A stretch of 27,698 nucleotides of DNA from Cyclostephanos tholiformis (Eukaryota > Bacillariophyta > Thalassiosirophyceae > Thalassiosirales > Thalassiosiraceae): positions 1 through 27,698 of the forward strand of contig JALLPB010000053.1 in the NCBI GenBank assembly GCA_036939975.1, read 5' to 3'. The stretch's first letter is position 1. Every line of letters starts with the position of its first letter. A program made the position numbers and the translations under genes. The notes under the pieces were generated by a model. It was not told the origin of the DNA and did not search any database. It saw only the letters and a list, made by a program, of their open reading frames with translations. Below, in pieces: positions 19,057 through 27,698 of the stretch.

Positions 19057-19217
19057 TGCTAGACAAGCTACAAGGGTGAAAGCTAGAATAGCGAATTTTA
19101 GTGTTGGAGAAAATTTAAATTCTCCACCGGTAGGTTTTCAGAGAGACAACCATGAAATGAAAGCCATAAATAAGTTCACCTATTTGCTACAGCATTCATT
19201 GTTGTCACTGTTTAGCA
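19057..19217 (+). repeat. Left LTR, 161 bp
   Basis: It starts TGCTAGACAAGC and ends CTGTTTAGCA, so it has the canonical TG...CA termini. It is short for a copia LTR. It contains an imperfect AT-rich palindrome GGAGAAAATTTAAATTCTCC (19106-19125) and an internal CTACAAGGGTG, which also occurs just before the right LTR. The sequence after the LTR (GTGATTACTTATCTC) is not a recognised primer-binding site. Confidence 0.88.
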
Positions 19218-19239
19218 GTGATTACTTATCTCAAATTCA

Positions 19240-20254
19240 CTAAAGTGGAAGAACATTCACTATCCTTACAACAATGGGAGTATGTGTTGACACTTGAGAG
19301 GAAGTCCAAAAGGAAACGGTTACCAAAATTCATGGACAACTAACAAACCAAGACCTGACAATCCTAGAAAAAGAACTGATCACAATACTTGCTAATATTC
19401 CAACAACACTCGGTGGAGGGAACCATGGCCATGCAGGAATCCTCATGGATCCAGCAAGGTACCTTCTGACCACAGGAGTCCCCTTTGCCAACCCAGCCAA
19501 CCCGGGAAACTACCCAGCAGGTGTAGGAGGAAATGCAGCAGCAGGAGTGTGAGCAAGAGCAGAAGCGCAACACAAAGAAGAAGTGAGAGAGTACAAGACT
19601 TTCCAAGGAGTCATACAAGCAACAAAAGACATCATCTTGGAGGCAGTAGATCATGAATACTTACTTGAGATTGAAGATGAAATCCTCGGGTTTTTAAACC
19701 AAATGCCAACCAACATGATGAACCACCTTCAAAACCATGGGGGAGCATATGACTTTGTGGATACAAAAACATTGTTGGCAGAACGAGATGGAGAATGGGA
19801 TGCAAGTAAAGTACCACAACTTTATTTCAACAGAGTAGAAAAGCAATCCATGGACTCACCCACACTGGAATCAATTCTGACCTCAATGAACATCAAGACA
19901 TGGCACTGTACTACCTCAAAGCTTTGGGAGAGTTCTATGCAGCCATTTGAGAGTGGGAAAACAGGCAAGCAGGTCAGAAGACATGGCAAAACATCAAAAC
20001 ATTCATCTTGGCAGAGTATGCAAATGAAAATAAACAAAACAAACTCACCACCAAATCGTTCAAAGCAAACTTGCTTGAGGAAGAGGCAAAAGCAACAGAA
20101 GAACTCATTGCAATGATCACCATAGATAAACCCATCACCAAACCAATCAACAGTAATCCATTCAGGACAGAATTGAGAAACAAGATTAGAAAACACATCG
20201 AAACAAGAACATTGGTGAGAATTTATAAGCGACAATATCCGACACAACAATGAC
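19240..20254 (+). pseudogene. gag relic of the 3.1-kb copia element
   Basis: The frame starts around WEYVLTLERKSKRKRL, then ILEKELITILANIPTTLGGG and a Gly/Pro/Asn-rich stretch FANPANPGNYPAGVGGNAAA. After a stop it continues as EYKTFQGVIQATKDIILEAV and GAYDFVDTKTLLAERDGEWD (19583 frame, 177 codons). A shift then gives EYANENKQNKLTTKSFKANL and AKATEELIAMITIDKPITKP, ending at 20252. No zinc knuckle remains, because the deletion that removed protease and integrase begins near here. The product would be the particle-forming Gag; it is interrupted by at least two shifts. Confidence 0.7.
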
Positions 20255-20277
20255 CCAACATCAAACAAGCCCAAAAG

Positions 20278-21977
20278 AAACAGACATGTACCTCAGCTAC
20301 CGCCTACTCCTATGTCACTCAAAGCACAAAGACACATGGGCCAAGTGAACAGCAAATGAATTCGGATGCCTAGCCCAAGGCCTCAAAGATGGACGAGTTA
20401 CAAGAATGGAAACCATAACTTTCATCTCCAAAAACCAAGTCCCAACTAAAAGAACAAGAGATGTAATGTATGGAAGCTCAACTGCAACTTCAAACCAAAT
20501 AAAGACAAAAAAGAATACATGAGACTTACGGTAGGAGGGGACAGAATCAACTACCCTGATGACTGTGGCACCCCGACTGCGGACATGACGTTGTTCAAAA
20601 TATTAGTCAACAGCATCATCTCCACCCCAGGTGCAAAATGTTTCATGATGGACATTAAAGACTGTTACCTGAATACGCCAATGAAATGATCAGAATATAT
20701 ATGTTTAAAAATCTTGGATATATCAGACAAAGTCATCAACCATTATAACTTGGAGGCGTTAGTCGCACAAGATGGATACATATACTGTGAAATCAAACGT
20801 GGAATGTACAGCTTACCTCAAGCTGGACTCATTGCCCAAGAACTCCTAGAAAAGAGACTAGCAGAGCACGGCTATCATCAAAGCCACATTCAATGGACTC
20901 TGGACACACAAGACAAGACCCATCTGTTTTTGTCTCTGCATTGACAACTTTGCGGTAAAATACACCAGACAAGAAGATGCAGACCATTTAATTAGCGTGA
21001 TCAAAAATACTATCAGACAATGATTGACATGGATGCAACAAAATACATTGGAGTCACCATTCAATGGGATTATGAAGCCAGAAAAGCCCATATCCACATG
21101 CCAGGTTACCTCCAAAAAGCATTCACTAAATTTAAACATCAAAGGCCAACTAAAATCCAGAACTCACCGCACCCACACACCATAACCCATTACGGAGCGA
21201 AGACACAATATGCCGATGAGGATGACACCTCCCTCCCACTCTCAAATGAAGACACCAAATTTGTCCAAGCAGTTGCAGGGACCCTGTTATACTATGCGAG
21301 AGCTGTCGACCCAACAATTCTCCCAGCACTCAGTTTGATAGCCACCAAGCAAGCCAAACCAATGCAATGAATGATGATGACAATAAAACAACTGTTAGAC
21401 TATTGTGCCAAGCAAGAAGAAGCCATTATCACTTACCACACAAGCAAAATGATATTAGCAGTGCACAGCAATGTGGGCTACTGCAATGAGAAGAATAGTC
21501 GTGGCCAAGTAGGGGGGACATTTTTTCCTTTCCAACGACAAACCATTTCCCCCAAATAACGGCACAATTCTCATGCAAGCAAATATAAACAAAGCAGTCA
21601 TGTCATCAGCAGCAGAAGCAAAGCTTGGGGTATTATTTTTAAATGCAAAAGAAGCGGTCTACCTTTGCCAAATACTAACAGAGATGAAACATCCGCAACC
21701 ACGAACACCGATCCAAACAGACAACAAGACAGCAGATGTCATAATAAATTATAAAATCCAGCCGAAATGTACCAAGGCAGTGGATATGCATTTCCACTGG
21801 CTCTGCAATTGCAAGGCACAAGAACAATTCCAAATTTACTGTTGGCTGGAGAATACCAACTTGGCGGATTACTTTATGAAGCACCATCCACCAGCCCATC
21901 ATACTAATACCACAGCAGAATTTTTAACTCGAGTCAAGGACTTAGCTACAAGCAGATACTCGGGAAACCAAGGTTAG
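20278..21977 (+). pseudogene. RT and RNase H relic of the 3.1-kb copia element
   Basis: Successive frames give TVGGDRINYPDDCGTPTADM, then FKILVNSIISTPGAKCFMMD followed by IKDCYLNTPMK with the first catalytic Asp. Next are GYIYCEIKRGMYSLPQAGLI, then CIDNFAVKYTRQEDADHLIS where the catalytic DD pair is now D-N (20943-20948). Thumb and connection follow (KYIGVTIQWDYEARKAHIHM; FVQAVAGTLLYYARAVDPTI). RNase H has MILAVHSNVGYCNEKNSRGQ, MSSAAEAKLGVLFLNAKEAV and PIQTDNKTADVIINYKIQPK, and ends FMKHHPPAHHTNTTAEFLTR. Stops at 20688 and 21368 and several shifts break it. The upstream edge at about 20280 starts in mid-pol, consistent with an internal deletion. Confidence 0.85.
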
Positions 21978-22006
21978 ACAAATAAAATCGCTATCCTACA
22001 AGGGTG

Positions 22007-22168
22007 TGCTAGACAAGCTACAAGGGTGAAAGCTAGAATAGCAAATTTTAGTGTTGGAGAAAATGTAAATTCTCCACCGGTAGGTTTTCAGAAAGACAAC
22101 TATGAATGAAAACCATAAATAAGTAACCACCTATTTACTACAGCATTCAATGTTGTCACTGTTTAGAA
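22007..22168 (+). repeat. Right LTR, 162 bp
   Basis: It aligns to 19057-19217 from TGCTAGACAAGC to CTGTTTAGAA (the terminal CA has become AA), with about ten substitutions and small indels. It is followed by TTGAT, the target duplication. Confidence 0.88.
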
Positions 22169-22173
22169 TTGAT
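22169..22173 (+). repeat. Target site duplication TTGAT, right copy
   Basis: It matches 19052-19056 and fixes the right boundary of the 3.1-kb copia element. Confidence 0.85.
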
Positions 22174-22372
22174 AACACAAAATAGACTCTCTACTCAGCT
22201 CATTGATGCGACAAGCTTCGTGGAAAAGTGGATTTAGAGAATTGTAGCTGACGAGCTCAGGTAATTTTTGATGTATTCAGATTTTTGAGCAAAAAAACTT
22301 GGCAAAGATAATAATTTATTATGAAGCCTGAAAAAAGTGGTCGCAGATATGCAACCATAGCTGTTCAGCTGT
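22174..22372. other. Non-coding stretch before the transposase C-half
   Basis: About 200 bp separate the target duplication from resumed transposase similarity. They end in TAGCTGTTCAGCTGTTAAG (22358-22376), a motif resembling the inverted repeats at 24085 and 24449. No coding similarity was seen. Confidence 0.4.
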
Positions 22373-23965
22373 TAAGATGAGTGATGCATTATTTTTTCGC
22401 CAGCTGTTGTTGCCCATCTGCAACCCGAAGTGTTCCGGGATCATGCCTGATTGGAGGATGCCATTCTTCTCAGCCACGATGACACATACAAATGGCTATG
22501 ATATTATGGAGAAAAACTGTGGAGGGGGGATACATTCATGAATTTAAGCTCATTATGGAGCAAGAGTTGGTTCAGTGGGTTGGCACACCAATTTGGCATT
22601 GCCAGTAGCCTTCACAGGCTTTGGATGTTCGACAACACTGATTATGAGGAGGTTATCGTGAAAAACATGACAACGTGTCTTTAAATTCAACAACAATATA
22701 TTGTCACATGGCCATGGGAAGGAAGGATATGATCCTGTGGCAAAGTACAATCTCATATATCATATGATGTGCCACAATTTGAACTACATCACCAATTGGG
22801 TGGAACTGGATGTGGCGGGGGATGAGTCAACATGGGGTGGATTTATGGCCAATGCCAGGGGACGGCTGATGAATAAGCCAGAAGGAAAGGGAGGGCAGAC
22901 AACAATGTTGTTCCATGACTTGCGGCACTAACACCGAGCATATGTCCAACGGCACAAATGCCACGAACAACCAGATGGGTTTACGGCCAAGGGGAATTTG
23001 AGATCAAGAACCTGATCAATCAGGTCAAGAAGTTGGTTTTTGGGAATTTCCTCAACAAAGATTTGATTGTCTCAGTTTGCCCCCCTTATGGCTATGGAGA
23101 GCCAACGACATACATGAGGAAGCACATCTACATGCACCCTCCTCATATTGTATTCAATAACCACTTCTATGGTGACAATGTTTTGGATTATGCGGGCAAG
23201 TGGGGTTTTGGACTAACACAGACATGCCATCATAAAAAATCTGGAGGGGTTGAGGAATTACATCCATCATGAGGTGGTGAATGCTTCGGATGTTCGGCCA
23301 AAGGCAATGTGATTCTAGGTGCCAATTGTTGCTGTGAAGCAACAATTGGCTGCCGAGTCATAAAAGGCATACACCAAAGCCTTGGTGTTGTTTCAGTCAA
23401 CAGGTGTGAAGATTATCAACGGTGTGAACAAACTCCCATCAGTGGGTTTGTTTAAGCTCTTGCTCTCCAAGCAAATGATATCGTACAATCCGCACCAGCT
23501 GATGTATCTTGGCAACCATGCATTCCAAAAGGTGACAGCAACGAGTCTGAGAAAGCAAAAGAGGGAGGAGGGGGGTGTACTGGAAGGGGAAAAAGGGTTG
23601 GGTGAGTTTTGAGAATTTAAAAATTGCAAAAAAGTTGAACTTGATACTCCTCCTTTCATTTATGTGGCCAGCTTGACAATTTTGAGCAGTACATGAACAG
23701 CATCATTTGAAAACATCATATGGGCGATTGTGCTGTGTGCAGGAGGCAAATGGCATGGAAATGTGGGCTTTGTGATGAGTGGATGTGTGTTGGATCTGGG
23801 GGAAGTGGGTGTCAGATTGCCCTGCACAATGATTCGATGTTCAGACTAACAAGGTCCAATTTTTAAGCAGGTCTTTGGAGGAAAATTGAAGGATTGGAAG
23901 CCCACAAGAGAGGAGGAATGCAAGAAGATTGAGAAATTAATGGATAAGCTGGAGAGGGGGGGCTG
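22373..23965 (+). pseudogene. piggyBac-like transposase, C-terminal half (broken)
   Basis: It starts KMSDALFFRQLLLPICNPKC, the part expected soon after the HGLT motif of the N-terminal half at 18550. It continues MPFFSATMTHTNGYDIMEKN; YDPVAKYNLIYHMMCHNLNY; VELDVAGDESTWGGFMANAR (a catalytic Asp region); and RLMNKPEGKGGQTTML. Later pieces are FNNHFYGDNVLDYAGKWGFG (another catalytic Asp region, about 23154-23213), KALVLFQSTGVKIINGVNKL and PSVGLF. After PSVGLF the frame runs straight into KLLLSKQMISYNPHQLMYLG, shorter than I would expect, so an internal deletion is likely. A basic stretch near 23890-23965 (KLKDWKPTREEECKKIEKLM) may be the C-terminus. Several stops and shifts show it is inactive. 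Confidence 0.7.
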
Positions 23966-24692
23966 AACGAATGATTGAGGCTGTTCCTTTTTTAAAGGAT
24001 GGTAGTGCTAAATCTATTGTAGGCAATAAGACATGTTCCGATTATAATAAAAATCATGCACCACTATCCCACAGTATTACTAAGAGCTTAACAGCTAAGG
24101 ACTGTCATCACCATCCATTTTTTAGAGCAGCTACGTAGTACCATAGTTTGATAGCAATTTTTTGTCCGTTCACAGAGTTTAGCAGCGAGTTGAATGAGTG
24201 AGAACCTAACCTCAGCTTTTGCTCAGTACTTTCCTATTTTTATGAAGCTGTTCGCATTGATGACATACAAAGAGCGTTTTGCCACACATTTTTTGTGCCT
24301 ATTAAAAATTCTCCATTTGTGAGTTGTGTTGTACTGTAGATTTTGGCATGCCAAGTTTTTTTTTAGGTAGAACATATTGTACTTTTCCTATGTAGAAATT
24401 TTGTATGTACCTACCAAAAGTATGAGTTTTTTTCCTCCAAAACAGAGATAGCTGTTAAGCTGTTAACAAACACCCCTGTATAATATCTTGGTTATTGGAA
24501 TTAGAATGTTGCAGCCTCTCCCCCTGCCATCATTCTGACCATCATCAACTTAGACATTGTTGTGGTGGTAAAACTGGTGGGAAGGTAAACTATGTAGGAA
24601 TCCTATGTAGAGTGACTACCCAGCTAGATACAATTTTTGTTAGCCACGGCCAAATGATATAATCTGGAATAATACCTGTTTTTAGAAACATA
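23966..24692. other. AT-rich non-coding stretch
   Basis: No gene was recognised. It contains the inverted-repeat pair at 24085-24461 and several A/T runs. It probably includes the right end of the piggyBac-like element, but TTAA-flanked terminal repeats were not identified. Confidence 0.5.
24085..24461. repeat. Possible small inverted-repeat element
   Basis: AGCTTAACAGCTA at 24085-24097 is the exact reverse complement of TAGCTGTTAAGCT at 24449-24461, giving 13-bp perfect ends on a 377-bp AT-rich, non-coding segment. No target duplication was confirmed. A related motif at 22358-22376 suggests a family. It could be a hAT-like MITE or coincidence. Confidence 0.35.
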
Positions 24693-25449
24693 CAGTGGGT
24701 GACTGCCCAAATACGCTTAAATAGTTTAGACCCAATTTAGCCTGTTCTAAACCTGGTCTAAGTCCGGTCTAACTATGAAATAGCCTGAAATCTATTTGGC
24801 ATGTCTGGACACCCCGAATAGATTTTAGACCAGTCTTAATATTTTAGACCCCGAAAAATATGTTAGGTATGTAAATTAATACTATTCCTACTTGTATGTA
24901 GGATGTAAGCACTGGTTCCAACGGCCAACGACCAACAACCCCACATCACCATGGCCGGGCCCCCTAGCGCCACAGAAAATGCTAAAAATTACACGACGGC
25001 ATGTTCGACAGATGGGGGACAATGCCCTGATCAAGCAAATATGCTTTTTGCCGGTGATTAGCCGGTCTAAATCCCTTACAATGCTCTGGTGGCAAAACAA
25101 GATTCACCTCCGTCATTGCCACATTCATGGAGCATTTAAGGGATTTAGACTGACTAATTGCCCACAAAAAGCATATTCACTTGCTTGGGGCATCATATAT
25201 GATCAAATCGACATGACTTAGTGAAATTTTGACATCAATAAGTGGCACTAAGGGGCCATTTCCTGTGGCAGCGGCCATGGTGATGGTGTTCATTTTTTTC
25301 TGACAGGTTAGAAAAGCATACTGAATCCTCCGTACATGGTACGCCTAAAATCTATACAAATAATTAATGGGGGGTAGTCTAAACTCACTCTAAATTAATC
25401 CTAAATTTTGGGGGTATAAATTCTAAGTGAATTTTGGTAGCCACCCAGT
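24693..25449. mobile_element. 757-bp foldback (long inverted repeat) element
   Basis: The left end CAGTGGGTGACTGCCCAAAT and the reverse complement of the right end (ACTGGGTGGCTACCAAAAT) agree at about 15 of 19 positions. Inside, several pairs of blocks are inverted copies. 24941-24980 (CATCACCATGGCCGGGC..CCACAGAAAAT) pairs with 25256-25290. 25021-25092 pairs with 25118-25192 over about 70 bases (AAATATGCTTTTTG against CAAAAAGCATATT; TCTAAATCCCTTA against TAAGGGATTTAGA), leaving a loop of about 25 nt. No transposase frame is present. It is a non-autonomous foldback or MITE-type DNA element, and a relative occupies 1-213. The superfamily is not assigned. Confidence 0.7.
25021..25192. repeat. 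Central hairpin of the foldback element
   Basis: The two arms (25021-25092 and 25118-25192) pair along about 70 bases with scattered mismatches around a short loop. This is the best-conserved part of the element's inverted repeat. A transcript would form a long imperfect stem similar in shape to a small-RNA precursor. Confidence 0.75.
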
Positions 25450-25450
25450 C

Positions 25451-25796
25451 TATTTCTTAAACATCAAAAAGCCAAGTCTAATCTTCAACCTATTAGCTGT
25501 TAACACTTAACAAAAAAGCTTCAAATCCCTACATACTTTTCGGTCAGTTTCCATCAATGACACAAAAGCATAAGCCGTGTCATATTCTCTCAACTCCATG
25601 ATCAATTTTATGGGCTAAAATAAATAATGAGAACAAAATCCATGACTGCCAAACTTCTGAATGAGGTTGAGGGAATTGTGGGACTTTCCCCCCATTTCTC
25701 TAAAATCACTAAAGAAAAACCCTACTGACATGCAATTTTCTACAAAATAAGAAAAAAGAAAGAAGGCCCAAGGGAGCTACCTTCTCCTTATTCATT
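25451..25796. other. No recognisable feature
   Basis: AT-rich sequence between the foldback element and the TCTAGA-rich hairpins. TTAGCTGTTAACACTTAAC at about 25494 resembles the inverted-repeat motif at 24449. No coding frame of note. Confidence 0.5.
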
Positions 25797-25972
25797 AGAA
25801 TGGTAGAATACATTCTAGAGGGCTAGAATGGGTTCAACCATTCTAGACTTCTAGAATATGCCTCTATGGCGGGACATGTGGACTTTATACCAGAGTTCAG
25901 AATAGAATGGTAGAATCCATTCTAGAAAGTTAAAATGGTTTTTACTATTCTAGACCTCTAGAATAGAATATG
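25797..25972. repeat. Two tandem TCTAGA-rich hairpins
   Basis: Copy 1 (25797-25860) and copy 2 (25904-25972) both begin AGAATGGTAGAAT(A/C)CATTCTAGA. Each folds on itself. In copy 1, 25810-25831 (ACATTCTAGAGGGCTAGAATGG) pairs with 25838-25859 around a 6-nt loop; copy 2 folds in the same way with more mismatches. The two copies are 107 bp apart and are probably remnants of one small palindromic repeat family. Confidence 0.75.
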
Positions 25973-26220
25973 GAACTCATACTCGTATTCTATTTCGGAA
26001 ACAAGATAATACGAGAATGGGTTTTCATGGGAGTGAATACTGCCCTTGGCGGGCCCCGCTAAATTCCTCAGCTTAATGGAGGAAACTCTAATCCCTCAAC
26101 CTCAATGTTTTTTTAAAGTGTTGAATGGCTTGCTTGGTTCCATCAATACCTTACATGACAGGCATATCTTCAAAGGAAGATAACAACTGTCACAGCTAAT
26201 TTCAAATCTTGGTAGAGTCC
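25973..26220. other. No recognisable feature
   Basis: Short AT-rich stretch between two repeat clusters; nothing coding or structured was recognised. Confidence 0.5.
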
Positions 26221-26316
26221 GATTTAGATGACCTTGTAACCATCAATATCAATTTTAGATGACAGTCTCAACATCAAACATCAAATCTAGATGATTACAA
26301 GGTTATCTAGATTTGA
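26221..26316. repeat. Inverted-repeat cluster
   Basis: GATTTAGATGACCTTGTAA (26221-26239) is inverted at 26295-26315 (TTACAAGGTTATCTAGATTTG) with two or three mismatches. Within the right side, TCAAATCTAGATGA (26281-26294) and TTATCTAGATTTGA (26303-26316) form a second stem with an 8-nt loop. The three arms can form alternative hairpins. Confidence 0.65.
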
Positions 26317-27154
26317 TTTTATCAGATTGACCCTAACGGTCCAAAAACCTACTGATGTGATGAATTTAGCTAGAGTATATACCTAATTATAAAATGACAT
26401 ATCTGGGGTTTAGGCAAAACGTAGCAAAGTTTTTGTCCTATTCCAAAACCTACTTCGCCGGCCTACTTTTAGTCACTGGACAGCCTCCCCTGGCATCATC
26501 AGACATGCCACACTGTTGTCAAGTGACAGGTAATGCGAATGGACCCAAATCCAGTGACAAGGCAAAAATTTGGGATATTTTTACGTGGGGCAGGTTTCAT
26601 GATAGGGTGAGTGGTAGGACCACTAGGCTGTTAACCCTGAGGTCAACCCCTTACTATCATCTGATGGCCACCCCCCCCCATATCATCATCCGCCAAACAT
26701 TGTAAACTAATGTTAGATTGAGAGGTTTGTCTTTTTAGAAGGGGGGATTTTTTACTGTGGAAAAAATAAATTTTGACCATGCAGCACAAGCTAATTATAA
26801 CATGCAATGTCAATGATAGAAAATGCCAAAATAAAGATTAGATTAAAGATTAATTATTTCCTCCACAGTTTTGTGGAGAGAGGACCCCCCCACCACCCTC
26901 CATTGAGTCCCCACCCTTTCCCAGGCCTGAAAAAACAGAAAAAAAACACAGTTTCTCCATTTTCTCAATTGCAATACCACCATCATTTGCTACACCTTCT
27001 TCATCAGCCATTACACCATCCAAATCAATTGCAAATTTATTGCCCTTATTAAGATATAAATTTTATATAGTCCTCCAGCTCATCTGTTCATTCTGTGTAT
27101 GTGGTACCCAGCATATGTTTGGTATTCGAATAATGGAAGTACACTTTCATACAA
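26317..27154. other. No supported gene
   Basis: AT-rich sequence with runs of C (for example near 26671) and A. A 103-codon plus frame at 26394-26705 has no family resemblance, and no start context or splice support. No repeat pair was identified. Confidence 0.5.
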
Positions 27155-27660
27155 TCACAATGCCATTGGTAAACCCCAAGGGCCAGAAGGTTGCCTTGTC
27201 CATGCATTAACCTTCTCTGCCCCCTCAACCACAGCATTCATCATTGCTCTCATTTTTCTAAATATTCTCTTTGAATGTTCTTCCTTCAAGTTGTGTTGTT
27301 TAAGAATCTTAAATGGTAGTATTTTCGTGATCGGATTCCCACAAAACCAGCTCATAATGAGCGTGCAAAGAGTCATGGGAGGAAACACAAATTATTTTAG
27401 GAGGCAACTTATCTCATCTGTTGAGTAGAAGAACTGAAACTTTGTCCTTTTCGTTGCAGATGTTTTGACTATGGTGACAGGTCAAGGGAAATCATCATCA
27501 GGATCATTAATGAGAAATTCATTGGCAAAGTCATCATGAACAACACAACTTGAGAGTTCCACAGTGCAGTAGCTGAGTGTTGCCCCAAAACATCAGCCCT
27601 CTTGTAGCTCATTGTGCAATGCATCCATCTTTGCAAGAATCTCTGTTAGACTCCAAGGAA
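27155..27660 (-). pseudogene. Relic of an unidentified protein-coding sequence
   Basis: On the minus strand one frame from about 27660 reads LTEILAKMDALHNELQEG and, after a stop, CVVHDDFANEFLINDPDDDF, acidic and helix-like. A second frame from 27388 reads MSWFCGNPITKILPFKILKQ, then EEHSKRIFRKMRAMMNAVVE and ends at 27155. The second is basic and helical and faintly recalls repeated DNA-binding-type proteins of stramenopiles, but I cannot name a family. The two could be exons or pieces broken by frameshift; stops between them favour a relic. The window ends just upstream. Confidence 0.3.
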
Positions 27661-27698
27661 CTACATACAATATCTAGCGTACTTTTAGCTAGAAGGGC

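Larger units (their letters stand above)
19057..22168 (+). mobile_element. 3.1-kb internally deleted copia element with target duplication
   Basis: The two LTRs (19057-19217 and 22007-22168) flank a 2.8-kb interior of gag followed directly by reverse transcriptase and RNase H. Protease and integrase are absent, although they normally lie between gag and RT. It is therefore an internal-deletion derivative that could only have moved with help from another copy. Alternatively, the deletion came after insertion. A TTGAT target duplication marks the insertion inside the piggyBac-like pseudogene. LTRs differ at about ten positions, roughly 6%. Confidence 0.88.

Noticed and set aside
26394..26705. 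103-codon plus-strand open frame
   Set aside because: Isolated, no motif, no neighbours, includes a C-run; most likely chance.
1..27698. tRNA and rRNA genes
   Set aside because: No cloverleaf-like sequence with intact A and B boxes and no rRNA segment was recognised; the tRNA-like match at 6012 is only a primer-binding site.

Overview
The window looks like nuclear DNA of a photosynthetic stramenopile, most likely a diatom. This rests on three things: genes with short GT-AG introns (70-109 nt), a eukaryotic cytosolic ribosomal protein gene, and a dense pile of degenerate Ty1/copia elements plus a piggyBac-like transposase of the kind I associate with diatom genomes. The species cannot be fixed from the sequence alone.

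Host genes are confined to about 0.8-4.9 kb. On the minus strand, 790-1291 is a two-exon gene for a 130-residue protein with a basic N-terminus and four cysteines. It is divergent from a four-exon gene at 1630-2948 for a 362-residue Gfo/Idh/MocA-family oxidoreductase, and the two share a 338-bp upstream region. The oxidoreductase converges on RPL17 (uL22) at 3286-3867, minus strand. RPL17 is in turn divergent from a small, probably two-exon gene of unknown function at about 4216-4900.

From about 5.2 to 24 kb the window is transposon debris. A 7.8-kb copia element (5389-13200) has two LTRs of about 625 bp, a primer-binding site matching the initiator-tRNA-Met anticodon arm (half-tRNA priming), and broken gag, protease, integrase, RT and RNase H. 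A second copy of its pol tail lies just upstream of the left LTR. It abuts a truncated minus-strand copia gag-protease (13201-15506), which itself appears split by a small inverted-repeat element. Another minus-strand gag relic follows (15968-17144). A piggyBac-like transposase pseudogene (about 17857-18570 and 22373-23965) is split by a 3.1-kb copia derivative (19057-22168) with 161/162-bp LTRs and a 5-bp TTGAT target duplication. That derivative has lost protease and integrase.

The right end (24-27.7 kb) is gene-poor and AT-rich. It holds a 757-bp foldback element with long imperfect inverted arms, a relative of which occupies the first 213 bp of the window. It also holds two tandem TCTAGA-rich hairpins, a further inverted-repeat cluster and a weak minus-strand gene relic. 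The order of events suggested by nesting is: piggyBac-like copy first, then insertion of the short-LTR copia into it. LTR pairs differ by roughly 6% (3.1-kb element) and 10% (7.8-kb element) by eye, so both copia insertions are old. Every transposon reading frame seen here is interrupted.
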